Positions 25,850-37,559 are shown, counted from the first letter of the stretch. The stretch is DNA of 64,000 nt from Lactobacillus xylocopicola (GCF_033096005.1 NZ_AP026803.1:416501-480500), one strand, 5' to 3'. The notes: a model not told the origin generated them from the letters alone. Numbers and translations are program-made.

Positions 25850-27276
25850 AAAAAACATTTTTGAATATTTTATATAATGCGGTTTACCAAATTTTCCTTG
25901 TCTTAGTGCCACTGATCACGGTACCCTACCTGTCGAGAATTCTAGGGCCAAAAACATACGGGGTCTACAGTAATGTGAACAATATTGTCCAATTCTTAAT
26001 GATCTTTTGTACATTATCAGTTTCTTATATCGGTATGCGGACAATTTCGCAGACGCGCGCTTTTGGCAATAAGGCCGACCTTACCGAAGCGTTTTGGGGT
26101 TTATGGTATTTCCAAGCAATCGCTGGTGCAGTGACTATTGTGCTTTTGGTAGTCGTTACTAGTTTTTTTCATCTCAAGTACGGCCCCTACCTGTTGCTCA
26201 TGGTGCCCTACCTAATTTCAGCTCAGGTTGACATTTCTTGGTTTTTTCAGGGCCTTGCGGCCTTTGGCCGGGTGGTAGCAAAGAACACGGCAGTTAAACT
26301 TGTTTCCGTTATCCTGATTTTACTTTGGGTGAAAGAACCTGGTGACCTCTGGAAGTATATGCTGATTATGTCGGTGTCGACGATGTTGGGATCATTTGTC
26401 TTTTGGCTCGATATTCGCCGTTATGTTGGTCGGCCAGTGGGGCATTTTTACCAGTATCAAACGACGGTGCGAGCAATTATTACCTTGCTGGTTCCGCAGA
26501 TTGCTACCCAGATTTATACCTCACTCGATAAACCACTTTTGGGCCTTTTTCAGAACTCAACGCAGGTGGCCTTTTATGACAATTCGCAGCGTATTTCTAA
26601 CATGGTTCTGGGGATCATTACCAGTATTTCACTGGTGATTATGCCTAAGATGGCCGGTGAAGGACAAGGCAAGCAGAAGGTGATCTTAAAAAAATCGCTG
26701 GAAGCGACGGTCATGCTGGGAACGATCTTTGCAGTCATCATCATGGCCAATACCAAGGAATTTGTCCCCTTTTTCTTTGGCCATAAGTTTATTCCGATGA
26801 CGCCGTTGATGTTTTTCTTCACCTTGACCATTATTATGATTCCAATGGGCGGTGTTTTTGCCAATCAGTTTGCCTTGGCCAATCACCGAGATCGTGATTA
26901 TGCTATTCCGGTAATTGTTGGTGCAATCCTTGAATTGGTGCTAAGCTACTTCCTTGACCGCTGGTACGGCGCCACAGGAGCTATGGTGGCCATTCTACTA
27001 ACGGAATTCATTGTGCTCCTTTTGCGGCTCTGGATTGTGCGTGATGGTTATGATTTCAAATATTCCTTCCGTGAAATTCCCAAATATTTGCTGATTGCGG
27101 TAATTGTCTTAGCTGTTGGGATGGTACTACCGCAGCTGGTTTCGTCCGCCTTTCTGAATATGACCCTAAAGTCCATCATTATGTTTGTTTTGTATATTTT
27201 ACTGATGTTTATGATGAAGCTTGACTTTAATGAAGATATAATGATGTTACTTAAACGTTTTTTTACACGAGGCTAA
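25846..27276 (+). CDS. Polysaccharide flippase (Wzx/MOP family)
   Basis: 476 residues with 12-14 membrane segments; the N-terminal segment has VPLITVPYLSRILGPKTYGVY, typical of Wzx/RfbX O-unit flippases. It would flip an undecaprenyl-linked glycan across the membrane. GTG start overlapping the upstream stop. No Wzy polymerase or priming transferase is present in this window, so the lipid-linked substrate must be made by genes elsewhere. Confidence 0.9.
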   Translation: MKKTFLNILYNAVYQIFLVLVPLITVPYLSRILGPKTYGVYSNVNNIVQFLMIFCTLSVSYIGMRTISQTRAFGNKADLTEAFWGLWYFQAIAGAVTIVLLVVVTSFFHLKYGPYLLLMVPYLISAQVDISWFFQGLAAFGRVVAKNTAVKLVSVILILLWVKEPGDLWKYMLIMSVSTMLGSFVFWLDIRRYVGRPVGHFYQYQTTVRAIITLLVPQIATQIYTSLDKPLLGLFQNSTQVAFYDNSQRISNMVLGIITSISLVIMPKMAGEGQGKQKVILKKSLEATVMLGTIFAVIIMANTKEFVPFFFGHKFIPMTPLMFFFTLTIIMIPMGGVFANQFALANHRDRDYAIPVIVGAILELVLSYFLDRWYGATGAMVAILLTEFIVLLLRLWIVRDGYDFKYSFREIPKYLLIAVIVLAVGMVLPQLVSSAFLNMTLKSIIMFVLYILLMFMMKLDFNEDIMMLLKRFFTRG

Positions 27277-27277
27277 A

Positions 27278-27976
27278 ATGATTCCCAAAATTATCCATTA
27301 CGTTTGGGTTGGGGGTAACCCTAAACCCAAGAACATTCAACGTTGCATGAAAACCTGGAGTAAGCACCTGCAAGACTACCAAATTATTGAGTGGAACGAG
27401 CAGAACTTTAATATTCACGAAAATCCCTACATTGAACAAGCCTACCAGGAGCAAAAATGGGCCTTTGTGTCAGATTATATTCGGGCCAAGGCAGTTTATG
27501 AGCAGGGCGGCATTTACCTGGACACCGATGTATTGGTTTTGGATGATTTGACAAGCCTATTGGCTGATCGCGCGTTTGTTGGTTTTGAAAATAAAGCTAA
27601 TCCCTTTACTGCTGTTTTTGGTGCGGAAAAAGGACATCCGCTGGTTAAGGACATGTTGTCCTACTATGATAACCGTGATTTTACCTTTGACACCAAAGAT
27701 CAACTAGCAGGAGTCAACACGCTTTCCGTTTCGGACATCCTTAAAGACAAGTATGGCGCCAAGCCAACTAACCAGGAACAGCTATTGCCAACGGGTATTC
27801 ATGTCTATCCTGACGGAATCTTGTGCAATCCCTCTGCTGCTTCTAAGACGATCCACGTGTTTACTGGTACCTGGATGGAGGGCGCTAAGCCTTTTAAGCG
27901 CAAGCTGGTGACGGCGCTAAAGGTCAGAATCAGAAGTAAAGCTGCTGCGGGACTTTACGCTAAATTAATCAGATAA
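27278..27976 (+). CDS. GT32-family glycosyltransferase
   Basis: 232 residues: N-terminal IPKIIHYVWVGG, then YIRAKAVYEQGGIYLDTDV with the DxD metal/nucleotide-sugar site. This is the DXD-containing GT32 pattern used for adding a single sugar to capsule or lipid-linked oligosaccharides. It starts 1 bp after the flippase stop. It likely decorates the same glycan that the flippase moves. Confidence 0.88.
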   Translation: MIPKIIHYVWVGGNPKPKNIQRCMKTWSKHLQDYQIIEWNEQNFNIHENPYIEQAYQEQKWAFVSDYIRAKAVYEQGGIYLDTDVLVLDDLTSLLADRAFVGFENKANPFTAVFGAEKGHPLVKDMLSYYDNRDFTFDTKDQLAGVNTLSVSDILKDKYGAKPTNQEQLLPTGIHVYPDGILCNPSAASKTIHVFTGTWMEGAKPFKRKLVTALKVRIRSKAAAGLYAKLIR

Positions 27977-27977
27977 G

Positions 27978-28433
27978 ATGACTGAGCAAGAGTTACAAAA
28001 ATTGGTAGAGCAGATATCCCTTACTTACTTTGGTCGTCCCTTTAAGCATCGCGTAAAAATTAACCGCCGCTTAACCACCACTGGGGGCCGTTACCACTTA
28101 GAAGACCATCATCTTGAGATTAATGCGCATTTTTTAGTAAAGCAGTATCAAAGTGAACTAGTGGGAATTATTAAGCATGAATTGGTACACTACCATCTCC
28201 ACTTAGCTCAACGAGGATACCGCCACCGTGATCGGGATTTTTCCAGGCTGCTTAAGCGGGTAAACGGTTCGCGTTATGCCCCGGACATTGGTTTGAGTCG
28301 CAAGCAATCGCCGCGTTATTGCTACACTTGCCAAAAGTGTGGCCAAAGCTATCAGCGGGTGCGGCGAATCAACGTTTTTAAGTATGCTTGCGGAAGGTGT
28401 GGCGGTCGCCTGAGTGTTGTTAATCAGCGGTAA
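27978..28433 (+). CDS. SprT-family zinc metalloprotease-like protein
   Basis: 151 residues with the zinc motif HELVHYH near residue 65 and a C-terminal zinc ribbon formed by CYTCQKCG and CGRCGG. It matches the SprT-like group found across Firmicutes, of uncertain cellular role. It follows the glycosyltransferase by 1 bp, so it is probably co-transcribed, but function is unlikely to be linked. Confidence 0.88.
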   Translation: MTEQELQKLVEQISLTYFGRPFKHRVKINRRLTTTGGRYHLEDHHLEINAHFLVKQYQSELVGIIKHELVHYHLHLAQRGYRHRDRDFSRLLKRVNGSRYAPDIGLSRKQSPRYCYTCQKCGQSYQRVRRINVFKYACGRCGGRLSVVNQR

Positions 28434-28483
28434 AGCCAAGTGAGAGGTGAGGAATTATCGGGGTGGCCTAGCAGCTACTTTGT

Positions 28484-28538
28484 TTGACAAGTGATTAGTA
28501 AGCAAGTTATAATTCAAGTATAAAATTTAGGTACCTAA
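28484..28538 (+). promoter_or_regulatory. Promoter and palindromic operator of the marR-ABC unit
   Basis: TTGACA (28484-28489) and TATAAT (28508-28513), 18-bp spacer. A perfect 12-bp palindrome TTAGGTACCTAA (28527-28538) lies just past the expected start of transcription, a natural site for autorepression by the MarR protein. Confidence 0.65.
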
Positions 28539-28563
28539 CTATTTTTTGAAAAGGAGTTATCTC

Positions 28564-29235
28564 ATGAGTCAAACAAGCGATAAATTAATGAAGCAACTAA
28601 GTTTTGTCATGCGGGCCAGTCGCTACTTTATGTTCGAAAATAAGCAGCCAATTTCAGGGCAAAAGCGGGTGTTAGCTGTACTCAAGTTGGGCGATGGCTT
28701 AACCCAGAATTACTTAGCAGAAATCCTGGCCTTAAGACCGGGATCGCTAGCTGAATTATTGAAAAAACTGGAACTAAAGGGTGATATCAGACGTGAAACT
28801 GATGACCAAGATAAGCGGGTAAAACGGGTATATTTGACTGAGGCCGGCAAGAAAGAGGCTAGTCTGCTTGATCAGGAGCAAAAAGAGTATGATACGGCAA
28901 CTTTTTTTGCCGGGTTGAACGAGGATGAACAAGCAGAATTGAGTAAGTCGTTGGAAAAGATTTCTAATGGTTGGGATGAAGGCTTCCGTAAACAAACGCA
29001 AAGGTTTGTTGATCCGACTTACCGGATGAAAGCACTGGCTAAGTGGCACAAATTTTCTGACCAGCAAGATTATCGCACTGCGGATATGCAGGATATGCGG
29101 CGTAAAATGAGGGCGTGGCGGCACGAGTTTAAACGAGAAGATTTTCCTGAAAATCACCATAAATGTGCTAAAATACGTCAATATGACCAAGACTTTTGGC
29201 AAAAGTTTTGGGATAATAAGAACGAAGAAAGTTGA
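28564..29235 (+). CDS. MarR-family transcriptional regulator with C-terminal extension
   Basis: About 223 residues: a MarR winged helix (LTQNYLAEILALRPGSLAEL, then wing RETDDQDKRVKRVYLTEAG) followed by an unusually long charged tail of roughly 80 residues rich in Arg/Lys/Trp (KMRAWRHEFKREDFPENHHK). MarR proteins are commonly near 140-150 residues. Earlier in-frame codons exist from 28546, but SD AAAGGAG lies between them and this ATG. It precedes an ABC multidrug-type exporter, which it probably controls. Confidence 0.87.
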   Translation: MSQTSDKLMKQLSFVMRASRYFMFENKQPISGQKRVLAVLKLGDGLTQNYLAEILALRPGSLAELLKKLELKGDIRRETDDQDKRVKRVYLTEAGKKEASLLDQEQKEYDTATFFAGLNEDEQAELSKSLEKISNGWDEGFRKQTQRFVDPTYRMKALAKWHKFSDQQDYRTADMQDMRRKMRAWRHEFKREDFPENHHKCAKIRQYDQDFWQKFWDNKNEES

Positions 29236-29248
29236 TTAAGAAAAAGTG

Positions 29249-29282
29249 CAAAAAGTTTTTCAGCTTATGAAAAGCTTTTTGT
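29249..29282 (+). terminator. Hairpin between marR-like and ABC exporter genes
   Basis: AAAAAGTTTTTCA pairs with TGAAAAGCTTTTT with few mismatches, ending 31 bp before the exporter start. It could be a leaky terminator that keeps exporter expression below that of the regulator. Confidence 0.5.
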
Positions 29283-29312
29283 TTGGATCAAAGTACTAGA
29301 AAGGCTACCTTC

Positions 29313-31064
29313 ATGACGGTTAAACCACGTAAAAATAAGAATAAGACAGTTAAGCTACGGGATTTTTTTCACCTGTTGAGCGGATTACAGCTGAAAAAGT
29401 CACTATTTGTACTTGGTCTATTCCTCAGCTTGATTACCAGTGCAGCTAACTTAGCGCTGCCCCTACTAACCAGGAATTTGGTCGACACCAGTAAGTGGGA
29501 TAAGTTTAATTACACCAGCATGGTAATCATTGTTGTAGTCTTTATCTTGCAGCTGGTCTTAAGCACGTTGGGCGGCTTTATCTTGCGCTACTTTGGCGAA
29601 AGCGTGGTCAAGACGCTGCGTGAACGGTTGTGGGCACACTTGCTAAAACTCCCTGTATCGTACTTTGATGAGAATAAGGCTGGGGAAAGTAGTTCCCGGT
29701 TGGTTAACGATACTGGTGTCATTAAGGATCTAATTGCAGCTCAATTCCCCAACTTTATTACGGGTGGAATTCAGCTAGTTTGTTCATTGTTTATCTTGTT
29801 TGTGATGGACTGGCAGATGGCAACGTTGATTTTTACGATTGTACCGATTGTCGTGCTCATTCTATTACCGATTGGGCGGATTATGTCAAGACTGGGGCGT
29901 AAGTTACAGACAGCCACTGCCGAACTCAATGGTGATGTTAGCGAAAAATTAGCCGATGTACGTTTGATTAAGGCAAGCAATGGGGAGCGGTTTGAAAAAG
30001 ACCGCGGCAATGGCTTAATTGACAAGATTTTTGGTATTGGTGTGGCCGATGCACGAGTGGAGGCAATTCTCCAACCGGTCATGATGACTTTGATGATGGC
30101 GGCCTTTGTCGGTATTCTGGCTTTTGGTATTATTCGGATTGGTCAAGGAACATTAACTAGCGGCTCGCTAGTTGCCTTTCTCCTGTACTTGTTCAATGTG
30201 ATTTCGCCAGTTGCCACCTTTGCCACTTTCTTTTCGCAAGTCCAAAAAGCACTGGGCTCAACCGAGAGAATTCAAGCTATTTTGAAGTTGCAGCCCGAAA
30301 AGGCGGCCTCGAACCAGCAGTTGGATTTAACTGATAAGACCTTGACTGCCAAAGCAGTCAGCTTTAGCTATAAGGTAGGGGAGCCAGTTCTCAATGAGAT
30401 TTCCTTTACTGCGCAACCTAATTCGGTAGTCGCATTCGCCGGCCCTAGTGGTGGCGGAAAGTCCACTATTTTTGCCCTCTTGGAGCGTTTCTATCAACCT
30501 GCTAGTGGTCAAATTATGATTGGCGAGCGAGATATTCAGGACGTTGACTTGGACAATTGGCGGGCTCAACTTGGCTATGTATCACAAAATAGTGCGATTT
30601 TTTCCGGGACGATTCGGGAAAACTTAGTCTATGGCTTACCGCGCACGATCACCGACGATGAATTGTGGCAGGGTCTAGCACTCGCCTATGCAGACGGCTT
30701 TGTCCGGGAATTTCCCCAGCAAATGGAAACGGAAATTGGCGAGCGGGGCATTAAACTGTCTGGCGGACAGAAGCAGCGGTTGGCGATTGCCCGAGCCTTC
30801 TTGCGCAATCCAAAGCTTTTGATGTTGGATGAAGCGACGGCCAGCCTGGACTCGGAGTCAGAAGGCAAGGTTCAGCAAGCACTTGACCAGTTGATGGTCG
30901 ACCGAACAACATTAGTGATTGCCCACCGGTTGTCCACGATTGTCAATGCTGATCAGATCTACTTTGTTGAGCACGGCCAGATTACGGGACATGGTACCCA
31001 CCGTGAGTTGATGAGTCAACACGAACTGTATGCGCGCTACGTGAATGAGCAGATGGTTGATTAG
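29313..31064 (+). CDS. ABC multidrug/lipid exporter (fused membrane and ATPase domains)
   Basis: About 583 residues: six-helix ABC transmembrane domain (residues roughly 20-300) then an ATPase domain with Walker A GPSGGGKST, Q-loop YVSQNS, signature LSGGQKQR, Walker B LLMLDEATASLDSE and H-loop VIAHRLST. Half-transporter of the LmrA/MsbA type working as a dimer. The upstream TTG at 29283 is in frame; GAAAGG before the ATG at 29313 favours the latter. Downstream of a MarR regulator with its own operator. Substrates unknown. Confidence 0.93.
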   Translation: MTVKPRKNKNKTVKLRDFFHLLSGLQLKKSLFVLGLFLSLITSAANLALPLLTRNLVDTSKWDKFNYTSMVIIVVVFILQLVLSTLGGFILRYFGESVVKTLRERLWAHLLKLPVSYFDENKAGESSSRLVNDTGVIKDLIAAQFPNFITGGIQLVCSLFILFVMDWQMATLIFTIVPIVVLILLPIGRIMSRLGRKLQTATAELNGDVSEKLADVRLIKASNGERFEKDRGNGLIDKIFGIGVADARVEAILQPVMMTLMMAAFVGILAFGIIRIGQGTLTSGSLVAFLLYLFNVISPVATFATFFSQVQKALGSTERIQAILKLQPEKAASNQQLDLTDKTLTAKAVSFSYKVGEPVLNEISFTAQPNSVVAFAGPSGGGKSTIFALLERFYQPASGQIMIGERDIQDVDLDNWRAQLGYVSQNSAIFSGTIRENLVYGLPRTITDDELWQGLALAYADGFVREFPQQMETEIGERGIKLSGGQKQRLAIARAFLRNPKLLMLDEATASLDSESEGKVQQALDQLMVDRTTLVIAHRLSTIVNADQIYFVEHGQITGHGTHRELMSQHELYARYVNEQMVD

Positions 31065-31138
31065 CCAGTTTTTTCGCAAAAATAGTGCAGAAAGTATTGT
31101 GCTAAAATCAATTTTGGGTTATAGTATTGATTGTGCTT

Positions 31139-31225
31139 GCGGGCATGGCGGAATTGGCAGACGCGCAAGACTAAGGATCTTGTGATCGTTTTTAGATCGT
31201 GGAAGTTCGAGTCTTCTTGCCCGCA
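31139..31225 (+). tRNA. tRNA-Leu (anticodon AAG)
   Basis: Seven-base acceptor stem GCGGGCA/TGCCCGC, D-arm with GGC, anticodon stem CAAGA/TCTTG around CTAAGGA, long variable arm (GATCG/AGATC type) typical of leucine tRNA, and a T-arm with TTCGAGT. CCA is not encoded. A TTGTGC...TATAGT promoter lies just upstream (31098-31125). Confidence 0.95.
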
Positions 31226-31231
31226 CTGAAT

Positions 31232-31259
31232 AAAAATGGAGCTTCGGCTCCATTTTTTT
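31232..31259 (+). terminator. Terminator after tRNA-Leu
   Basis: AAAAATGGAGC-TTCG-GCTCCATTTTTTT hairpin immediately after the tRNA. Confidence 0.92.
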
Positions 31260-31367
31260 GTTTTGCGCCAGGCTAGCGCCCGGTTTATTTTAAAAAATAA
31301 TTACATTGCATAATTTCACCGTAAGACGGGTATACTTAAGGTAATAAGTTAAAGGTAAGGGTTTTAT

Positions 31368-32015
31368 ATGGCGAAAAGACGGAAGAGCCGGAAGCAATCT
31401 AACTGGCAGATTATTATCCGAACGTTCATAATTTTATTTGTATTAATTGTTGCATTTGCCGCTTTTCGGTACTACCGCCGACAGGCAATTCAGTCTGAGC
31501 AGCTGCGTCAGGAGCAAATCGCCCGCGAAGAAGCTAGACAAAAGATCATTAGACAGCATAAGGCCTTTATTAAAGAGATTGGCCCGATTGCCAAGGAAGT
31601 CAACAAGTCTTTTGAACTGCTGCCGAGCATTGCTATTGCTCAGGCCTGCCTGGAGAGTGACTATGGCCAAAGCAGTTTGTCGCAAAAATATAATAATTTG
31701 TTTGGCGTCAAGGGGACCAATCCCAATACTTCAGCGATTTTATCAACTAAGGAATATGAAAAGGGTAAGTGGGTCGTAGTGAAGGCGCGTTTTCAGATTT
31801 ACGATTCCTACGAAGCATCAATTCGGGCCCATTCACGCCTTTTTCAAAAGGGGACTAGTTGGAACGCCCACCAGTACCAGCATGTTTTGGCGGCGCAGAA
31901 CTACCGTAAACAGGCTTACGCACTAGTCAAGGATGGCTATGCCACCGACCCGGAATATGCCGAAAAGTTGATTAAGTTGATTGAGCAATACCACCTTGAC
32001 CGCTTCGACAAATAA
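31368..32015 (+). CDS. Membrane-anchored glucosaminidase (GH73 family)
   Basis: 215 residues: a basic N-terminus, one membrane anchor (IIIRTFIILFVLIVAFAAF), a charged stalk (QEQIAREEARQK) and a GH73 domain with PSIAIAQACLESDYGQSSLS (catalytic Glu in CLESDYG) and YNNLFGVKG. It would cut N-acetylglucosaminyl bonds in peptidoglycan on the outer face. No SH3 or LysM targeting domain. Own terminator follows; pcrA lies downstream. Confidence 0.9.
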   Translation: MAKRRKSRKQSNWQIIIRTFIILFVLIVAFAAFRYYRRQAIQSEQLRQEQIAREEARQKIIRQHKAFIKEIGPIAKEVNKSFELLPSIAIAQACLESDYGQSSLSQKYNNLFGVKGTNPNTSAILSTKEYEKGKWVVVKARFQIYDSYEASIRAHSRLFQKGTSWNAHQYQHVLAAQNYRKQAYALVKDGYATDPEYAEKLIKLIEQYHLDRFDK

Positions 32016-32046
32016 AGGGCGATTCAATCAATTAGCCCTTATTTTT
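32015..32046 (+). terminator. Terminator after glucosaminidase gene
   Basis: AAGGGC (32015-32020) pairs with GCCCTT (32035-32040), followed by ATTTTT. Confidence 0.7.
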
Positions 32047-32091
32047 GGTACAATAAAATAGTTATAATTTTTCAGGTTGAAGGGAATTAGA

Positions 32092-34338
32092 ATGAGCGAA
32101 GAATCGATTTTAGCAGGATTAAACCCGCAACAGCAACAGGCCGTTAAGACAACCGAAGGGCCATTGCTTGTCGTCGCCGGTGCCGGTTCGGGCAAGACTT
32201 CGGTTTTGACCCGCCGCATCGCCTACTTAGTTGATGAAAAAGAGGTATTGCCGTGGAATATTTTGGCCATTACCTTTACTAATAAGGCTGCTAGCGAAAT
32301 GCGGGAGCGGGAACGAAAGTTACTCGGAGACCGTGCTAGCAGCATCTGGATGTCTACCTTTCATGCCCTGTGCGTGCGGATTTTGCGGCGTGATGCCGAA
32401 AAAATTGGCTACGGGAGTAACTTCTCGATTGCGGATGCAGCGGAGCAATTAACGCTGGTTAAACATATTGAACGGGAGCTCAACATTAACCCGAAGATGT
32501 ACGAACCGCGGGGTATTCTGGCGGCGATTTCCAATGCTAAAAATGACTTATTAACACCCGCTGCCTTTGAGGCCAGCAGTTCTTCGCCGTTTGACAAGGT
32601 GGCCGCTGAAGTCTATCACGAGTATCAAAAGCGGTTGAAGCATGACCAAATCATGGATTTTGACGACTTGATTATGCAAACTTTAGTTTTGTTTAAGCAG
32701 GATCCAACCGTGCTGCATTATTACCAGAATAAGTTCCGGTACTTGCTTGTTGATGAGTATCAAGATACCAACCAAGCCCAATATGAACTGTGCCATGAAC
32801 TTGCTGCTCAGTATAAGAATATCTGTGTAGTGGGGGATGCCGACCAGTCAATCTATGGCTGGCGCGGTGCCAACATGGAAAATATTATGAATTTTGAGCA
32901 AGATTATGAACAGGATGGGGTGCAAACGGTTAAGCTAGAGCAGAATTACCGCTCCACGGGCCATATTCTTGCCGCCGCTAATGCGGTAATTAAGAATAAC
33001 GGTAACCGTAAGGCCAAGAACCTGTGGACTGACCAGGGTGATGGCGCAAAAATCACCTATTACCGGGCCCAAAGCGGTGATGATGAGGCGCATTTTATCA
33101 TTGCCAAAATTCAGGAAGAGGTTGAGGCCAATAAGCATGCTTACAATGACTTTGCCGTCCTCTATCGGACCAATGCCCAGTCGCGAACAGTTGAAGAGGC
33201 CTTTGTGAAATCAAATGTGCCTTATCAGATTGTTGGTGGCCATAAGTTCTATGACCGTAAGGAAATCATGGATATTATGGCTTACCTTAAGTTAGTGGCT
33301 AATCCAAGCGATACAATGAGTTTTAACCGCATTGTCAATGTGCCCAAGCGGGGCATTGGGCAGGTCAGTGTGGATAAGTTTTTGACTTTGGCTCAGGACA
33401 ATAACCTGTCTCTATTGGAGGCCTTTAATCATCTTAATATGGCAGGTCTATCGACCAGGGCAGCCGCCAAGCTGAGTGATTTTGGCGCTAAATTGCGCGA
33501 TGCTATTATCTTTGCCAAAGATCACAGTGTAACCGGTTTGACTGAAAAAATTCTGCAGGACTTTGGTTATACGGATGCGCTTAAGGCAGAACATACCATT
33601 GAAGCTGAAACAAGATTAGAAAACCTGGATGAATTTTTGTCGGTAACCAAGCGGTTTGATGATGAATATGAAGCAGAAGACGATGACGCCAGCGTGCTCA
33701 GTGATTTTTTGGCTGAGGTTTCGCTATTAAGCGATCAAGATGACCTGGCTAATAATGATGAGCAAGTTACCTTGATGACTCTACACGCGGCCAAGGGCTT
33801 GGAATTTCCAGTGGTCTTTTTGGTGGGGATGGAAGACGGGCTCTTCCCACTGTCGCGGGCCTTAATGGAAGACGACCAGCTCGAAGAAGAACGCCGTCTT
33901 GCCTATGTCGGCATTACCCGGGCTAAAAGCAAACTTTTTTTGACTAATGCATATTCGCGAATGATGTATGGCCGCATGCAGAACAACCCACCTTCACGCT
34001 TTTTGGAGGAGATTGATCAGGCGGATCTCGATGCCGAAAATGCGGTGGTAACCAGTAGTGTCAATAACGGCTTCCAAGTTCAGACGGCGCCGTTTGCTAC
34101 GGCTGATGAACGGGCCCGGGCTCAAGTTTATACTAGTCCGCAGGTAAAGCCTGCTGGTGCAATCGGAGCTGAGAAGAAGGGCTGGAATGTTGGTGACCAG
34201 GTTGACCATAAGGCCTGGGGACGCGGCGTGGTTGTTAAAGTTAACGGCCAAGGCGAAGACATGGAGCTCGATATTGCCTTTAAGGATAAGGGGATTAAAC
34301 GGCTTCTAGCAGCCTTTGCCCCAATTAAACAGGTATAA
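32092..34338 (+). CDS. pcrA: ATP-dependent DNA helicase PcrA (UvrD/Rep family)
   Basis: 748 residues with all SF1A motifs: GAGSGKTSVL (Walker A), TFTNKAASEM, DDLI, LVDEYQDTN (Walker B), GDADQSIYGWRGA, QNYRST, TLHAAKGLEF and YVGITRAK. It unwinds DNA in repair and removes RecA and stalled complexes. An in-frame TTG at 32077 exists, but GAAGGGA fits the ATG at 32092. C-terminal Tudor-like region (NVGDQVDHKAWGRGVV) is present, as in full-length PcrA. First of the conserved pcrA-ligA-camS-gatCAB string. Confidence 0.97.
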   Translation: MSEESILAGLNPQQQQAVKTTEGPLLVVAGAGSGKTSVLTRRIAYLVDEKEVLPWNILAITFTNKAASEMRERERKLLGDRASSIWMSTFHALCVRILRRDAEKIGYGSNFSIADAAEQLTLVKHIERELNINPKMYEPRGILAAISNAKNDLLTPAAFEASSSSPFDKVAAEVYHEYQKRLKHDQIMDFDDLIMQTLVLFKQDPTVLHYYQNKFRYLLVDEYQDTNQAQYELCHELAAQYKNICVVGDADQSIYGWRGANMENIMNFEQDYEQDGVQTVKLEQNYRSTGHILAAANAVIKNNGNRKAKNLWTDQGDGAKITYYRAQSGDDEAHFIIAKIQEEVEANKHAYNDFAVLYRTNAQSRTVEEAFVKSNVPYQIVGGHKFYDRKEIMDIMAYLKLVANPSDTMSFNRIVNVPKRGIGQVSVDKFLTLAQDNNLSLLEAFNHLNMAGLSTRAAAKLSDFGAKLRDAIIFAKDHSVTGLTEKILQDFGYTDALKAEHTIEAETRLENLDEFLSVTKRFDDEYEAEDDDASVLSDFLAEVSLLSDQDDLANNDEQVTLMTLHAAKGLEFPVVFLVGMEDGLFPLSRALMEDDQLEEERRLAYVGITRAKSKLFLTNAYSRMMYGRMQNNPPSRFLEEIDQADLDAENAVVTSSVNNGFQVQTAPFATADERARAQVYTSPQVKPAGAIGAEKKGWNVGDQVDHKAWGRGVVVKVNGQGEDMELDIAFKDKGIKRLLAAFAPIKQV

Positions 34339-34366
34339 TGAAATAAGTAATAAGACAAGATTTTGA

Positions 34367-36394
<2,028 letters not shown>

Positions 36395-36407
36395 AGGAAT
36401 AGAGAAA

Positions 36408-37547
36408 TTGAAGAAACACTTGCAGATTTTAGCGATTTTAGGAGCAGCATTGAGCCTGACTGCTTGCGGAAATTTAAAGAATTCCAACTTGGCCAACAAT
36501 GCTAAAACATCGTCAGATTCGAATAATAAAACCTATCAAACAGCTGAAACGGGTAACAATGGTTATACGGTCTTGCTGAAAAACGGACACTACGTTACTA
36601 GCCCCATTGCTGGCTTAACTGCCACCAACAATGATAATTCGGTTGATACTCGTGAACTTGAACGCGGACTCGTGCAAATTTCTAAGGGGGAATATTCGAC
36701 TAACTCTTTTCTTTTTCAAGAAGGGCAGTATATCAGTTCCACGGTTGCTAATGACTGGTTGGGGCGTAAGTCGAAGGCCAATCCAGCTGGACTTAACCCG
36801 GCATTGGGGTCTAAGAAGCAATATAATCCTTATTATTTAGAAGAGATTATTGAGCAAGACTATTTGACGGGCTCTGGTTCAAACTACCACATTGGTGGAA
36901 TGAGCATTGGTCTGGCACTTAATTCAGTTGATTACTACCAAAAGACTAAGGATGGACCGGAATACCAGGCCGCCATTTCACGGTCCAAGCAGCAGCAGTA
37001 CGGGCAAGCGATTGCCCAGCAAATTGTTGCCCGCTTGCGGAAGAAGAATGCACTAAAGAACGTGCCAATTACAATTGGTCTTTTTTCCAAGGAAAGTAAG
37101 GACGCGTTAGTTTCTGGAACTTACTTTTTGAGCGGGACAGCCGCTGCTAATAGTAGTAAAATAACTAAATGGAAAACTATTACTACCCAGGCCGAGGTAT
37201 TGCCAACAGTTGGCAATAAGAAGGCAATTAATAGCAGTGACGCATCGAATTTTAACAGCTTTAAGCAATCAATTCAGAACTATTTTCCCAATATTAGTGG
37301 CGTAACTGCGAACTTACGCTATGAAAATGGCAAATTGGCGCAGGAAAATATCTCGATCACAACTCAATTTTACGGGTACGAGCAGATTCAGAGTTTTACC
37401 AGATTGGTTTTAGCCACCGCTAGAAAATATTTGGCTAATGATGTGCCGATTGAAATAAAAATCGGCTCGGTTAATGACGTGCAAGCGTTGGTTGCCAAAG
37501 AAACGGGCGATAGTAGTTATCAAGTCCATATTTATGGTGGGGAATAA
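36408..37547 (+). CDS. camS: CamS family sex-pheromone-precursor lipoprotein
   Basis: 379 residues; lipobox LTAC with Cys near 21, then a CamS domain (NGYTVLLKNGHYVTSPIAGL, EIIEQDYL, VPITIGLFSKES). TTG start with SD AAAGGAA. In staphylococci and enterococci the signal peptide yields a peptide pheromone; whether that occurs here is unknown. Its position between ligA and gatC is the conserved Gram-positive order. Confidence 0.93.
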   Translation: MKKHLQILAILGAALSLTACGNLKNSNLANNAKTSSDSNNKTYQTAETGNNGYTVLLKNGHYVTSPIAGLTATNNDNSVDTRELERGLVQISKGEYSTNSFLFQEGQYISSTVANDWLGRKSKANPAGLNPALGSKKQYNPYYLEEIIEQDYLTGSGSNYHIGGMSIGLALNSVDYYQKTKDGPEYQAAISRSKQQQYGQAIAQQIVARLRKKNALKNVPITIGLFSKESKDALVSGTYFLSGTAAANSSKITKWKTITTQAEVLPTVGNKKAINSSDASNFNSFKQSIQNYFPNISGVTANLRYENGKLAQENISITTQFYGYEQIQSFTRLVLATARKYLANDVPIEIKIGSVNDVQALVAKETGDSSYQVHIYGGE

Positions 37548-37559
37548 GGAGGTATTTAC

